Program-made: the position numbers and the translations under genes
Assembly: GCA_023439505.1 (NCBI GenBank)
Contig: JAEXNR010000002.1
Span: forward strand, 1-64,000
Reading direction: 5' to 3'
Length of the DNA stretch: 64,000 bases
DNA from: Bacillota bacterium
GTDB lineage: Bacteria > Bacillota > Clostridia > Lachnospirales > Lachnospiraceae
Notes under the pieces: generated by a model
What the model was told of the DNA's origin: nothing
What the model saw: only the letters and a program-made list of their open reading frames with translations
Database searches by the model: none
Shown here: positions 1 through 7,865 of the stretch, piece by piece
Position numbering within the stretch: the stretch's first letter is position 1
How the letters are laid out: every line of letters begins with the position of its first letter

Positions 1-2
1 AC

Positions 3-281
3 TGGCTACTGTTCGATTATATTGATTATGATGCACCAGTTATCTCCCAGAAGGCTCAGAATCCGTACAAAGAGCCGTTAGAGACTATTTGTACGGGATA
101 CAAAGGTGAAGGTGTAAAATGGGTACAATGGGAGCTTAATCAAGCAGGGTTTAATCTCAAGATAGACGGAGATTGTGGACCAATGACAGACAAAGCGATC
201 CGGGCCTATCAACAGAGCTGCAAGATCACAGTGGACGGTAAGGTCGGGCCGGTTACCCGAAAGGCTTTCAAGACTGACTAA
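3..281 (+). CDS. Peptidoglycan-binding C-terminus of a cell-wall hydrolase (partial)
   Basis: The window opens inside a gene; the last 92 codons are read in frame 3 to a TAA at 279-281. From about residue 35 the protein matches a peptidoglycan-binding type 1 domain: it has GEGVKWVQWELNQAG, then IDGDCGPMT and VDGKVGPVTRKAF, the two DGxxGPxT turns typical of that fold. In this family the domain anchors an amidase or NlpC/P60 hydrolase to the cell wall. The catalytic part lies off the left edge. Being last before a strong terminator and a wrecked recombinase, it is probably the endolysin of a prophage or conjugative element. The domain call is firm; the phage origin is inferred. Confidence 0.8.
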   Translation, partial: WLLFDYIDYDAPVISQKAQNPYKEPLETICTGYKGEGVKWVQWELNQAGFNLKIDGDCGPMTDKAIRAYQQSCKITVDGKVGPVTRKAFKTD

Positions 282-300
282 GACTTGCACCGGCGCAACT

Positions 301-316
301 GTTTCGACGTCGAAAC
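301..316. repeat. Perfect 16-bp palindrome GTTTCGACGTCGAAAC
   Basis: GTTTCGAC followed directly by its reverse complement GTCGAAAC, placed 19 bp after the lysin stop and just before the terminator hairpin. It could be a protein binding site or a second RNA hairpin with no loop. Its function is unknown. Confidence 0.6.
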
Positions 317-319
317 AAA

Positions 320-363
320 AAAATACCCCGCAGTCTTCAAATATATAAGATGCGGGGTATTTT
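320..363 (+). terminator. Intrinsic terminator of the lysin gene
   Basis: A 13-bp perfect stem, AAAATACCCCGCA pairing with TGCGGGGTATTTT, around an 18-nt loop. The A and T ends let it work on both strands. Confidence 0.85.
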
Positions 364-873
364 GGAATAAACAGATTTCACCATATCAAATACTGATATT
401 CAAGTATCAGATTTTAATATAATTCGTGTTGCATTTCGTGTTGCATAGTTATGAAAATAATGCTTTTTTATGATGAAATATCAACATCTGAGGTAAAATA
501 TAAATATGCTTAAACCCAGTGTTTACGGAGTTTTTCGTTATTTACTGCAAAATAAGATACTTTATGTTTCCCAGTTCAAATCTGGTTGTCGCCTCTCTTA
601 TAAAAGCCCTGAAACGTTGATTTTATCAACATTCCGAAAGCAATATATTATGCTAAATGAAAAAATCTATTTTAACCAGGTGAATGCGTTCGCTGGATCT
701 CAGATATTGTATGAAATCACAGTAGAATTATGAATAAAAGAATTGAGTAAACATGTATATAGACATGATTACAGCTGATTTTCTATGTTTTATTGAGTTG
801 TAATACTAACTTTCAGCGTTTTTGACCCAGCATAAATGCAAGAATACCTGAAATTGATAAAAGGCTGGATTAA
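364..873. other. Non-coding, AT-rich stretch with a tandem 12-mer
   Basis: No convincing gene. TTCGTGTTGCAT occurs twice in tandem at 423-434 and 435-446. A 75-codon open frame at 506-733 has only a badly spaced GAGG upstream and no recognisable motif, so it is not called. The stretch is probably decayed mobile DNA leading into the recombinase remnant. Confidence 0.5.
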
Positions 874-1153
874 CTTGAACAGATGATTCTCCAGTTTGCA
901 ATATTAAGATCTGACTATAATACGGTTGCAGATGAAATCAACCGGATTAGAAGTCAAACAGAATTCTTTGGTAACGAATACGGAACACCAGGGAAGATGA
1001 CAGCACATCACTGAAATGTAAGAATTCCTAAAAAGTCAGGAATACAAGATGGAAGAGTATAATGACCAGATGGTATGAAAATTAATCGAGAAAGTAACTG
1101 TTCGTGAGGATAAGCCAATGGTTGAATTTAACTCAAGTGTGGAGACGGATTGA
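874..1153 (+). pseudogene. Large serine recombinase, C-terminal remnant
   Basis: The reading starts at 874 with QMILQFAILRSDYNTVADEI, shifts frame around 1000, and continues as EFLKSQEYKMEEYNDQMV then KLIEKVTVREDKPMVEF before TGA at 1151-1153. In-frame TAA and TGA codons interrupt the second part. DYNxVADEIxRIRSQ and LIEKVTVxxDKxxVEF are typical of the C-terminal coiled coil and tail of large serine recombinases that move clostridial conjugative elements and phages. The N-terminal catalytic domain is absent. Together with the upstream lysin this marks the decayed end of a mobile element. Confidence 0.75.
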
Positions 1154-1189
1154 ATAATTAATAGATATAAGTATTAGTTTACAAAAATT

Positions 1190-1227
1190 CAATCAAGAAT
1201 AAGTATTTATATCTTGATTGGATTTTT
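1190..1227 (+). terminator. Hairpin terminator after the recombinase remnant
   Basis: CAATCAAGA pairs with TCTTGATTG across a 13-nt AT-rich loop, followed by GGATTTTTATT. Confidence 0.55.
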
Positions 1228-1301
1228 ATTCTTGTTAATTATCTCACTTTACATTGATAATATTTTTAAATATTACAAAATATTTTCCAGGAGGAATTTG
1301 A

Positions 1302-1431
1302 ATGAGAAAGTTTCTTTCTACTCTACTTGTCGCAGCTATAATAGTTACGCTGGGACTTAGAACGGTATCTCGGTGATAAGAAAGCTGTTGTTCTTCCACC
1401 CTCCGTATCACCTGAACAACAAACTAAATAA
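1302..1431 (+). pseudogene. Small exported peptide, probably frameshifted
   Basis: An ATG at 1302 sits 8 bases after GGAGG and opens a signal-peptide-like stretch, MRKFLSTLLVAAIIVTLG, ending at TGA 1374-1376 after 24 residues. In another frame the same stretch continues as ERYLGDKKAVVLPPSVSPEQ to TAA 1429-1431. One indel near 1355 would give a secreted peptide of about 40 residues. It lies 36 bp before the secreted beta-helix gene and could be co-transcribed. The family is not recognised; it may also be a truncated genuine 24-residue peptide. Confidence 0.4.
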
Positions 1432-1467
1432 ATTATACACCTAATATAACTGAAGGGAGGCCTACAC

Positions 1468-3672
1468 ATGAAGAAGTATACATCCATTTTACTTATCGTT
1501 TTATTATTGTGTAATTCGTTCACAAGTATCGCTAATGCAGCGCAATATAAATGTATGCCGTCTGCAGACGAAGAATTAGCCCGAGCTAAGTCATACGGCT
1601 TTGTGCCGAAGAGTTGGCAAAGTAATTTAAACAAGCCCGTCACCTATGCACAATATTGTGAGCTTGTTAAAATAATGCTAACTAAATATGATAAGAAGTT
1701 ATTACCCACATGGGAAAAACGTGTTAAAAAAGCTCATACCGATAATAACACATTGATTCGTGCCGAAGGGAGCATGATTTTATATTTCGCCATGGAAGCA
1801 ATGGGGATAGCAAAATTAGATAATGTAGATTGCCAAAACGGCAATATATGGGATACGTTTGCAGATGCATCTAAGTCATGGAATTCCATTGACTACTCCA
1901 AGTCACCTTTTACTTATCCTAACGGCGCAATCATACATTATGATGAGCAGGTTGATTTTCAAGGAGGAAAACAATTTATAATAAATGCAGCACTCGTTAC
2001 TTCCTTATCAAAACGTTCCCACATCAGTTACATATCCTGCTTTGATTACAAGAAAACCATGTCACAGCCCCTTACCCGTGCAGACGCAATACTGTCGGTC
2101 TCCCGTCTATATGAAACCGATACGACGAGAGCTTTGACTTACTTAACAAAAATTCAGACAGAAATACAAAATAGTACACAGGATCCCGACGAAGCCGTTC
2201 TCCTTCGAGAAGCGATATTAAACAGTGAAACTGCCATCAAAAAAGATACAACTTTAATATATGGGCAAACCTACACAGGTACAGCATATTATATATCTAA
2301 TAGTGGCAGTGATTCAAACGATGGCACAAGTCCCGAAAGCGCAATTGCTACATTAACAAAGCTCAATGAGATTGGGTTACAAGCTGGCGATATTGTATTC
2401 TTTGAACGCGGAGGCATATTCCGTGGTTATATAAACGCATATACGCCTGGTGTTACTTACTCTGCATATGGTACAGGCGCGAAACCCATTATTACTACAG
2501 CGATTAGTACTTCGGGCGAAAATCAGTGGAAGCTCTCCTATGAAAATAAGAGTGGAGCAAAGATATGGGTCTATAATAAAAAAATACACGACTGCGGCAG
2601 CATCGTGCTGGATCATGGTGAACTAACGCCATATCGCGTATTACCTGATTGGTCCGGTAAACGGTTTGTTAACCACAAGGATCAGACTCCATTTAACCCT
2701 ACATCTGGCTTGACGCAAGATTTAGATTTCTTTTCGGGTGCCTCTAGTCAATATCCCAATGCTACTAATTTCAGTGTGACAGAATATCCTGATAGTGAAG
2801 GTTATTTATACTTTCGTTGTGATGCCGGCAATCCTGGCACACTATTCACGACCATAGAACTGTGCACTGCTTATTCTGATGACCATAGATACAGAAGTGA
2901 TGTAATCAACATAGTAGACGATGTTGTGTTAGATAATTTGAATATAAAAAATATCGCAGGTACAGGTATTTCATATGGGCCCACTGGGTGGGTTGTGCAA
3001 AACTGCGAAATCAGCGGGCAAGGTGGCACCATTCTTTCCTATAGCAACTGTCGCCCTCTGATACGAGGGGAAGCCTTCTGTGGCGGACAGGCCAAAAAAG
3101 TGACAGTGTTTAACAACTGGATTCATGACAGTTTTGTCGGCATCAATTTAGAGAACTATAATATTACCGAGCAAACCGTTGCGGATGGCTTTCATATTAC
3201 CGGCAACTTGTTTGAACGTAATGACACTGATATTAATTTCCAGAATAATAATTATTCTGATGGAACCTTTGGTGTATTGGGCGGAATTGTAGTTGAGAAA
3301 AATGTATTTCTATATACAGGTGGTGGAGCATCGTCATTGCATGTAATCCGAAGCAATACAGAAGAGATATTCGGTGGTTCCGCCTGGTCTACTTGCTTTA
3401 AAGTCAACCAACCTCGTTACACAGAGGATTGCCGTATCGTCAACAATAGCTTTTATTATCCACTACACTGCGTTTTTCTTTCGCAACTTGAAGAAGGTCA
3501 AACTCCAGAGGTCTCAAATAACCGTTTCTACCCTGCGAAGCAGACGAGGGCTTTTGGTATATGGAAACTGGACGGTACATATGGATTTTATTCTTGGATT
3601 GACTGGAATGAATCGACCAGCTTCCTAAAGAAATACTTAGGGAACTCGACAAATAAAGTTATCCTACCATAA
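1468..3672 (+). CDS. Secreted right-handed beta-helix protein
   Basis: A 734-residue exported protein. Residues 1-25 form a signal peptide (KK, hydrophobic core, ANAAQ). Residues about 30-240 are alpha-helical and include TFADASKSW and PLTRADAILSVSRL, resembling SLH-type or dockerin-like surface modules, though not a clear match. From about residue 270 the phrase YYISNSGSDSNDGTSPESA, followed by AGDIVFFERGGIFRG, is the typical opening of pectate-lyase-like parallel beta-helix proteins; the rest has repeating N-rich strands (FHITGNLFERNDTDINFQNN). It may act on polysaccharides at the cell surface; no catalytic residues could be assigned. Start supported by GAAGGGAGG upstream. Confidence 0.7.
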   Translation: MKKYTSILLIVLLLCNSFTSIANAAQYKCMPSADEELARAKSYGFVPKSWQSNLNKPVTYAQYCELVKIMLTKYDKKLLPTWEKRVKKAHTDNNTLIRAEGSMILYFAMEAMGIAKLDNVDCQNGNIWDTFADASKSWNSIDYSKSPFTYPNGAIIHYDEQVDFQGGKQFIINAALVTSLSKRSHISYISCFDYKKTMSQPLTRADAILSVSRLYETDTTRALTYLTKIQTEIQNSTQDPDEAVLLREAILNSETAIKKDTTLIYGQTYTGTAYYISNSGSDSNDGTSPESAIATLTKLNEIGLQAGDIVFFERGGIFRGYINAYTPGVTYSAYGTGAKPIITTAISTSGENQWKLSYENKSGAKIWVYNKKIHDCGSIVLDHGELTPYRVLPDWSGKRFVNHKDQTPFNPTSGLTQDLDFFSGASSQYPNATNFSVTEYPDSEGYLYFRCDAGNPGTLFTTIELCTAYSDDHRYRSDVINIVDDVVLDNLNIKNIAGTGISYGPTGWVVQNCEISGQGGTILSYSNCRPLIRGEAFCGGQAKKVTVFNNWIHDSFVGINLENYNITEQTVADGFHITGNLFERNDTDINFQNNNYSDGTFGVLGGIVVEKNVFLYTGGGASSLHVIRSNTEEIFGGSAWSTCFKVNQPRYTEDCRIVNNSFYYPLHCVFLSQLEEGQTPEVSNNRFYPAKQTRAFGIWKLDGTYGFYSWIDWNESTSFLKKYLGNSTNKVILP

Positions 3673-3727
3673 GAAATATGATGCATAACACCTTGCCAAA
3701 AAACTATTTACTAGGAGGTACCTTATA

Positions 3728-3886
3728 CTATAATGGTATGAATAAGTCCAGCGCAGTATATTTCCCTTCCGGAGTAAATACAATACCCTTTGCGGAGCGG
3801 ATGGCAATCTTAATGTTATATTCTATCTTATTATAATGTTCAGAATATTTCCATACATGACTGATAAAAATATTATATGTACTCAT
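3728..3886 (-). pseudogene. N-terminal fragment resembling a TIR-like (ThsB/MTH538-type) protein
   Basis: On the minus strand an ATG at 3886, preceded by GTAGGTGAAG, opens a 52-residue frame starting MSTYNIFISHVWKYSEHYNK. The pattern YNxFISHxWxYSxxYxxL is the opening of the MTH538 TIR-like domain (DUF1863), the family of the NAD-consuming or cyclase effectors in Thoeris and related defence systems. After residue 20 similarity stops and the frame ends at 3728, so it is a fragment joined to other sequence or a decayed gene. The resemblance rests on about 20 residues only. Confidence 0.45.
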
Positions 3887-3921
3887 TAAACTTCACCTAC
3901 TTTCGTAAAGGACGTGTTTGA

Positions 3922-4032
3922 ATGGAAGATAAAAAAATAAAATTTAAAGAGAAGCCAGTTAGTATAGAAGCTCATCAAACAAAAACAGAACAGAAGCACA
4001 CTGATTCCTATTTTGCCAAGAGCAAATTTTAA
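3922..4032 (+). CDS. Hypothetical 36-residue peptide
   Basis: An ATG at 3922 with AAAGGA 10 bases upstream opens a charged, Lys/Gln-rich peptide (MEDKKIKFKEKPVSIEAHQ...) ending at TAA 4030-4032. It is divergent from the TIR-like fragment and followed by a terminator, which argues for a transcribed unit. No family is recognised; it may be a gene fragment. Confidence 0.3.
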   Translation: MEDKKIKFKEKPVSIEAHQTKTEQKHTDSYFAKSKF

Positions 4033-4054
4033 GTGAATAGCTTTTTTTAAGTGT

Positions 4055-4091
4055 AAAAATGAGTCTTTTAAGTGTAAAGGCTCATTTTTTT
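4055..4091 (+). terminator. Terminator hairpin
   Basis: AAAAATGAG pairs with CTCATTTTT, with a following T run. TTTAAGTGTAAA occurs twice here, once before the stem and once in its loop. Confidence 0.6.
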
Positions 4092-4153
4092 GCCTTTTGG
4101 GATATTCTCACAATAGAGATTTTAAAAATATCAACTTGCAGGAGGAAACGAAT

Positions 4154-6130
4154 ATGAAAGCAAAAATTCTCTCATTGCTGCTAGCGTCCAGTATGGTCAT
4201 TACTTTGGCTCTGTTCACAAGCGGCTGTGCGCAAAAAAGCAGTGTGTCTGCCTTGTGGGAGGCTGGGAGTACAAGAAATAAGATTGTGGTCATAAGCGAT
4301 ATTCACATCGGAGTGGATGACAAGTATGCCGAAAATGTGGCGAACCGTCCAATATTGATTGATTTTTTAAAGCGGCTGCAAAGCACAAAGGATGTGCGGG
4401 AGCTGGTCATCGACGGTGATTTTCTAGATGAATGGTTTCTACCGGTGGATTACCCCAGCTACACCGATGTGCAACAATTTTACAAGGACGTCATTGCCAA
4501 CAACCAGGGGGTCATTGATGAACTGAACAAAGTAGCTGACAGCGGAATCAAGCTGGTCTACATACCTGGCAATCACGATATGACGCAGGAGGATGCAGTT
4601 TTACAGAAGGCAATCCCCAAAATTGTACAGGTTCGGGATGCCAAAGGGCTGGGAACATATTACACAGGAGACCGAAACGAAATTGCAATCGAGCACGGCC
4701 ACCGTTACGATGTATTCTCAGCGCCGGATACAGTAACCAACGCAGAGTTGGTGGGTAATAACGATACCATGCTGCCGGCTGGCTATTTTTACGCACGTTA
4801 TGCTGCTACATGGGTATTGGAGGGTCGTCCCAAAGTAGAAAAGAATTTACCTGTGGTAACAACGGTTCCCGACAAATCCGATGCTGACCAGTACGGTGCT
4901 TATCTGTATTATTCGCTCCTTAAAAGTATTTCCACAAGAATGACACCCAACGAAGGTCTTGAGGAAAAAATCTTTGATATGCACATGGATGGCTTTGACG
5001 ATTCCTATACTTATCTGGACTTTTATCCTGCCCAGCAGGCGGACGGAACCATTTCCGCGCCGGTACTGTTTAAGAATATTCAGCGTACATGGGCAGAGCG
5101 TCAGAGAGTCAATCAGGTCAAGGTTCCTAACAGCTTTGTTGAAGCAGTCGCCGGGGCCGTGGACTGGGAGTACTATTTCAGACAGGCAAAGGCACAGTAT
5201 CTGGAAAATCCCGACGAAAACGTGGATGTGATAGTGTTCGGCCATACGCATGTACCCGCTTATCGTACTACGGACAATGGGAAATGCTATATCAACGATG
5301 GAACCTGGATCGACCATAACACCGATTATCCTGAGGCTACTCGAACCTTTGCTGTCATTACCACCGGCGAGAGCACCACGTCCGGGCTTTATATGTATGA
5401 GGAAGACGGCACCATTACTGACATTGCCGCAAGCGTCAGCAGCGCAAAAGAGGAAACGGCTGTTGCGGAAAGTTCTTCGGGCAATGCATCCTTTGATGTC
5501 AAAGCGCTTGAAAATTACGGCGATGACAACATACAGGCACGCTATGTGGAAGTAAGCGGTTTAACCGATACGGCTGTGCAGAAAAAGCTGAATGAGGCGT
5601 TAAAAGAATTTAGCCTTGCACCAATCTCTTCTGCCGAAAAAGATACTACTTACGATATTATGCCTGTTTTTGAAGTGCTGGACGGCGATTTGCTGAGCCT
5701 TAGAACCTACAACACGGCGTATACGGCGGGAGCAGCGTACCCGGTTAGCTCCGTACGCACCCAGCTTTTCAGCTTGGCTACGGGTGAAACGGATTCTGAA
5801 AATCTATGGAGCTTTATAAAGGACAAAGCCGCATTTAAGCAGTTGATATTAGACAAAAAATTTGGTTTTGCAGCGGCGGGAGTCGAGGGTGAAGTGCCCG
5901 AAGAAGTTAAAACAGCGGCCTATCAAAAGCTCGCAGAAAGCATCGACGCAGAAGGTTTTGCAACTCAATTTTACTTTGGCGATGGCGGTAACTTAAATGT
6001 ATGGTGCGAGGGTGAAAACCATGCAAGCGGAGACTATTGGCTGTTTGATATCCCTGTCACAGAGCTGGAGGGGCCTGCAACTGACCGGCTGCTCCCCATA
6101 ATTGATGCCATCAAGAATCTTGGTAATTAA
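4154..6130 (+). CDS. Metallophosphoesterase lipoprotein with DUF3298-like tail
   Basis: A 658-residue protein. The start at 4154 is chosen because GGAGG lies 8 bases upstream and it opens a lipoprotein signal, LFTSGCAQKSS, with the lipidated Cys near residue 27. Calcineurin-like phosphoesterase motifs appear in order: SDIHIG, DGDFLDEW, PGNHD, EHGHRYDVF and VFGHTHVPAY, which carry the Asp, His and Asn ligands of the two-metal site; all look intact. A low-complexity Ser/Ala/Glu linker near residue 435 leads to a C-terminal domain (ARYVEVSGLTD, SLRTYNTAYTAGAAYP) resembling the DUF4163/DUF3298 pair of surface proteins. Expected outside the membrane, removing phosphate from an unknown ester. It is richer in G+C than its neighbours. 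Confidence 0.8.
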   Translation: MKAKILSLLLASSMVITLALFTSGCAQKSSVSALWEAGSTRNKIVVISDIHIGVDDKYAENVANRPILIDFLKRLQSTKDVRELVIDGDFLDEWFLPVDYPSYTDVQQFYKDVIANNQGVIDELNKVADSGIKLVYIPGNHDMTQEDAVLQKAIPKIVQVRDAKGLGTYYTGDRNEIAIEHGHRYDVFSAPDTVTNAELVGNNDTMLPAGYFYARYAATWVLEGRPKVEKNLPVVTTVPDKSDADQYGAYLYYSLLKSISTRMTPNEGLEEKIFDMHMDGFDDSYTYLDFYPAQQADGTISAPVLFKNIQRTWAERQRVNQVKVPNSFVEAVAGAVDWEYYFRQAKAQYLENPDENVDVIVFGHTHVPAYRTTDNGKCYINDGTWIDHNTDYPEATRTFAVITTGESTTSGLYMYEEDGTITDIAASVSSAKEETAVAESSSGNASFDVKALENYGDDNIQARYVEVSGLTDTAVQKKLNEALKEFSLAPISSAEKDTTYDIMPVFEVLDGDLLSLRTYNTAYTAGAAYPVSSVRTQLFSLATGETDSENLWSFIKDKAAFKQLILDKKFGFAAAGVEGEVPEEVKTAAYQKLAESIDAEGFATQFYFGDGGNLNVWCEGENHASGDYWLFDIPVTELEGPATDRLLPIIDAIKNLGN

Positions 6131-6149
6131 AATTCGGATATGGATACTC

Positions 6150-6195
6150 AAGCACAAGCGGCATTTCGAATGCTTCGGAATGCCGCTTGTGCTTT
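6150..6195 (+). terminator. Strong terminator after the phosphoesterase
   Basis: A stem of about 20 bp, AAGCACAAGCGGCATTTCG with its reverse complement, around a short loop, ending in TTTT. Confidence 0.9.
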
Positions 6196-6216
6196 TGCCG
6201 GAAGGAGCGTGATGAA

Positions 6217-6432
6217 ATGGAAAAGCGCAGGCGTGTGGATGCACCGTTGAAAGCACCCAATACTGAGGGGAATGTGTGGCCCAAACAGGTATGCCCGGCC
6301 TTTGAGCCGAGGGGCGGCGCGCCCGTGGGACTGCGGCAGTGCTGGTACTGCCGCAGTGCCGACTTTCATCTGGACAGACCGCGCTCATTGGACGTGGGCG
6401 TATGCTATTGGCCAAAAAAGATATTAAGATAA
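6217..6432 (+). CDS. Small Cys-containing protein (hypothetical)
   Basis: A 71-residue protein starting at ATG 6217 behind GGAAGGAG. It is basic at the N-terminus (MEKRRRVDAPLK) and holds four cysteines: VCPAFEP, QCWYCRSADFHL and GVCYWPKK. CxxC plus two further Cys could bind zinc or an iron-sulfur cluster. The combination of CWYCxxADFHL and LDVGVCYWP looks like a conserved small protein, but I cannot name the family. It sits alone between a terminator and the regulator fragment at 6470, in the same higher-G+C patch as the zinc-ribbon genes. Confidence 0.5.
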   Translation: MEKRRRVDAPLKAPNTEGNVWPKQVCPAFEPRGGAPVGLRQCWYCRSADFHLDRPRSLDVGVCYWPKKILR

Positions 6433-6469
6433 GAGGATAGAAATTTCAGGCGGGAAGGAGGAGTTACCG

Positions 6470-6613
6470 ATGCACATTGCCATCTGCGATGACAGCGCTC
6501 ATGACAGAAAATCGCTGTATCAGGCTTTACAGGCATTTTCAGCTGAAAACGGCTTGGGTGCCGAAATCGATTTAATAGAAGACAGTGAGCTCCTGCTCGC
6601 CAAGGAATCGTAA
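6470..6613 (+). pseudogene. Truncated response regulator, LytTR/AgrA type
   Basis: Behind a perfect AAGGAGG, ATG 6470 opens MHIAICDDSAHDRKSLYQAL, the first beta strand, acidic DD pocket and helix of an AgrA-like receiver domain. The frame stops at TAA 6611-6613 after 47 residues, before the phosphorylated Asp and without the LytTR DNA-binding domain. In Firmicutes such regulators commonly control bacteriocin genes, which fits the double-glycine leader genes directly downstream. It looks like the start of a gene whose remainder, and any partner kinase, was deleted. Confidence 0.65.
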
Positions 6614-6902
6614 AAAGACGTTTGGAAATACCATCTGCGTATTCTGTCGTAAAATTTGCGAAAAATGGCAAACCCATTGAGGGATTTTATACAAATCGCT
6701 ACACTAAACATAGATTTGTGAAAGGAGAAATTTACACCTCTCCTTACTACAAAAACCCCCAATTGCTCCAGGTACCGCCTGAATGCATGAACAATATACT
6801 ATGTTCCCTTCTCGGAAAATGTGCCGGTATTGTGGGAAAAAAGAAACAGAATACGAAGAATAGCAGGAACTCAGCACGAAATTTTAATTAGGAGGAATTA
6901 CT
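6614..6902 (+). other. Deletion scar region, no supported gene
   Basis: Between the truncated regulator and the first leader gene there is an 89-codon frame starting at TTG 6622. It has no ribosome binding site at its start and no recognisable domain. I read the stretch as rearranged DNA. Its last bases, TTAGGAGGAATTACT, form the ribosome binding site of the next gene. Confidence 0.4.
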
Positions 6903-7145
6903 ATGACAACACAAGAAATCATCACCCTCGCAAAGGAAAAACTCGACAAGGACATCACCGAACAGGAGGCGCAGGACTATATTGACGGCAAAGCAGCCAT
7001 CCCCGACGAGGCACTTGATATCGTAAGCGGCGGCAGTGACTGCGGAACCCTAAAGTGCTTCAGCTGCGGCTCGACCAACATGTACAAAGATATTTTGTAT
7101 AGTGAGTGCCTCGACTGCGGATATATCCACACTATGTGCAGGTAG
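6903..7145 (+). CDS. Double-glycine leader / zinc-ribbon peptide, copy 1
   Basis: An 80-residue protein in two parts. Residues 1-44 resemble a ribosomal-peptide leader: MTTQEIITLAKEKLDKDITE, an acidic helix, then IPDEALDIVSGG, where GG is a typical cut site for peptidase-containing ABC exporters. The 36-residue remainder is a small zinc ribbon with CFSCGSTN and CLDCGY knuckles plus three extra Cys (SDCGT, LKC, TMC). It is the first of four tandem relatives; the leader is nearly identical in all and the core varies. Whether it is exported, modified or simply binds zinc is not known. ATG 6903 follows TTAGGAGG. Confidence 0.65.
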   Translation: MTTQEIITLAKEKLDKDITEQEAQDYIDGKAAIPDEALDIVSGGSDCGTLKCFSCGSTNMYKDILYSECLDCGYIHTMCR

Positions 7146-7200
7146 ATTCCAAACAACGTTCAGTTTCCGGTATGGCTGTGAACATAAGGAGGAAATCACA

Positions 7201-7518
7201 ATGACAACAGAACAAATCATCACACTCGCCAAAGAAAAGCTTGGCAAAGATTTAACGGAACAGGAGGCACAGGATTATATAAGCGGCAAAACGGCCATCC
7301 CTGACGAGGCGCTCGACCTCGTAAGCGGAGGCGGGTGCATCAATTATGTAACGTGCTCCCGCTGCGGCTCGACCAACATACACAAGGGCAGTACTTATAT
7401 TAAATGCCTCGATTGCGGACTCCTAATGTGTCCTCGCTGCGGCTCAACCAACATATACGATGGTACTACCTATACTAAGTGCTTCAACTGCGGATTTACC
7501 AAGTCTTCTGACAGGTAG
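7201..7518 (+). CDS. Double-glycine leader / zinc-ribbon peptide, copy 2
   Basis: ATG 7201, 8 bases after AAGGAGG, is preferred over an upstream in-frame GTG/ATG because it aligns with copy 1. The 105-residue product has the same leader (MTTEQIITLAKEKLGKDLTE, IPDEALDLVSGGG) and a doubled core: CSRCGSTN and CLDCG, then CPRCGSTN and CFNCGF. The core repeats itself, so this copy seems to have arisen by duplicating the ribbon unit. The 55 bp before it match the spacer before copy 3, showing that whole units were duplicated. Confidence 0.65.
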   Translation: MTTEQIITLAKEKLGKDLTEQEAQDYISGKTAIPDEALDLVSGGGCINYVTCSRCGSTNIHKGSTYIKCLDCGLLMCPRCGSTNIYDGTTYTKCFNCGFTKSSDR

Positions 7519-7573
7519 GCTCCAAACACCATTCAGTTTCAAGTCCGGCTGTGACCATAAGAAGGAAATTACC

Positions 7574-7852
7574 ATGACAACACAAGAAATCATCACTTTC
7601 GCCAAGGAAAAGCTTGGCAAGGACATCACGGAACAGGAAGCAAAGTACTATATTGACGGCAAAGCAGCCATCCCTGACGAGGCACTCGACCTCGTCAGCG
7701 GCGGCGGGCACAGTAATGCATCTTGTAAAAGTCTGGTAAAATGCCCGCAATGCGGCTCCGTGAATCTCAATACATATTCTGCTTTTGGTGGAAGTGTATC
7801 TTTTATTACAGACTACACCTGCAATGACTGTGGGTATCGATGGAAAGATTAG
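7574..7852 (+). CDS. Double-glycine leader / zinc-ribbon peptide, copy 3
   Basis: ATG 7574 follows AGAAGGAAATTACC. The 92-residue product keeps the leader (MTTQEIITFAKEKLGKDITE, IPDEALDLVSGGG) and has a longer, divergent core: CPQCGSVNLN and CNDCGYRWKD spaced by 22 residues, with an extra Cys near the start. The ending YRWKD resembles ordinary TFIIB/TFIIS-like zinc ribbons. The leader is almost unchanged from copies 1 and 2 while the core differs, a pattern usual for families of exported or modified precursor peptides. Confidence 0.65.
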   Translation: MTTQEIITFAKEKLGKDITEQEAKYYIDGKAAIPDEALDLVSGGGHSNASCKSLVKCPQCGSVNLNTYSAFGGSVSFITDYTCNDCGYRWKD

Positions 7853-7865
7853 GAGGAAAATAACA

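Noticed and set aside
423..446. Tandem 12-mers as a CRISPR or satellite start
   Set aside because: Only two copies without spacers; no CRISPR array or cas gene was seen anywhere in the window.
506..733. 75-codon open frame on the plus strand
   Set aside because: Poorly spaced ribosome binding site, no motif, lies in decayed AT-rich DNA.
4847..5317. Long minus-strand frame opposite the phosphoesterase gene
   Set aside because: Shadow of a gene with clear motifs on the plus strand.
6622..6891. 89-codon frame starting with TTG
   Set aside because: No ribosome binding site at the start and no recognisable domain; treated as a deletion scar.
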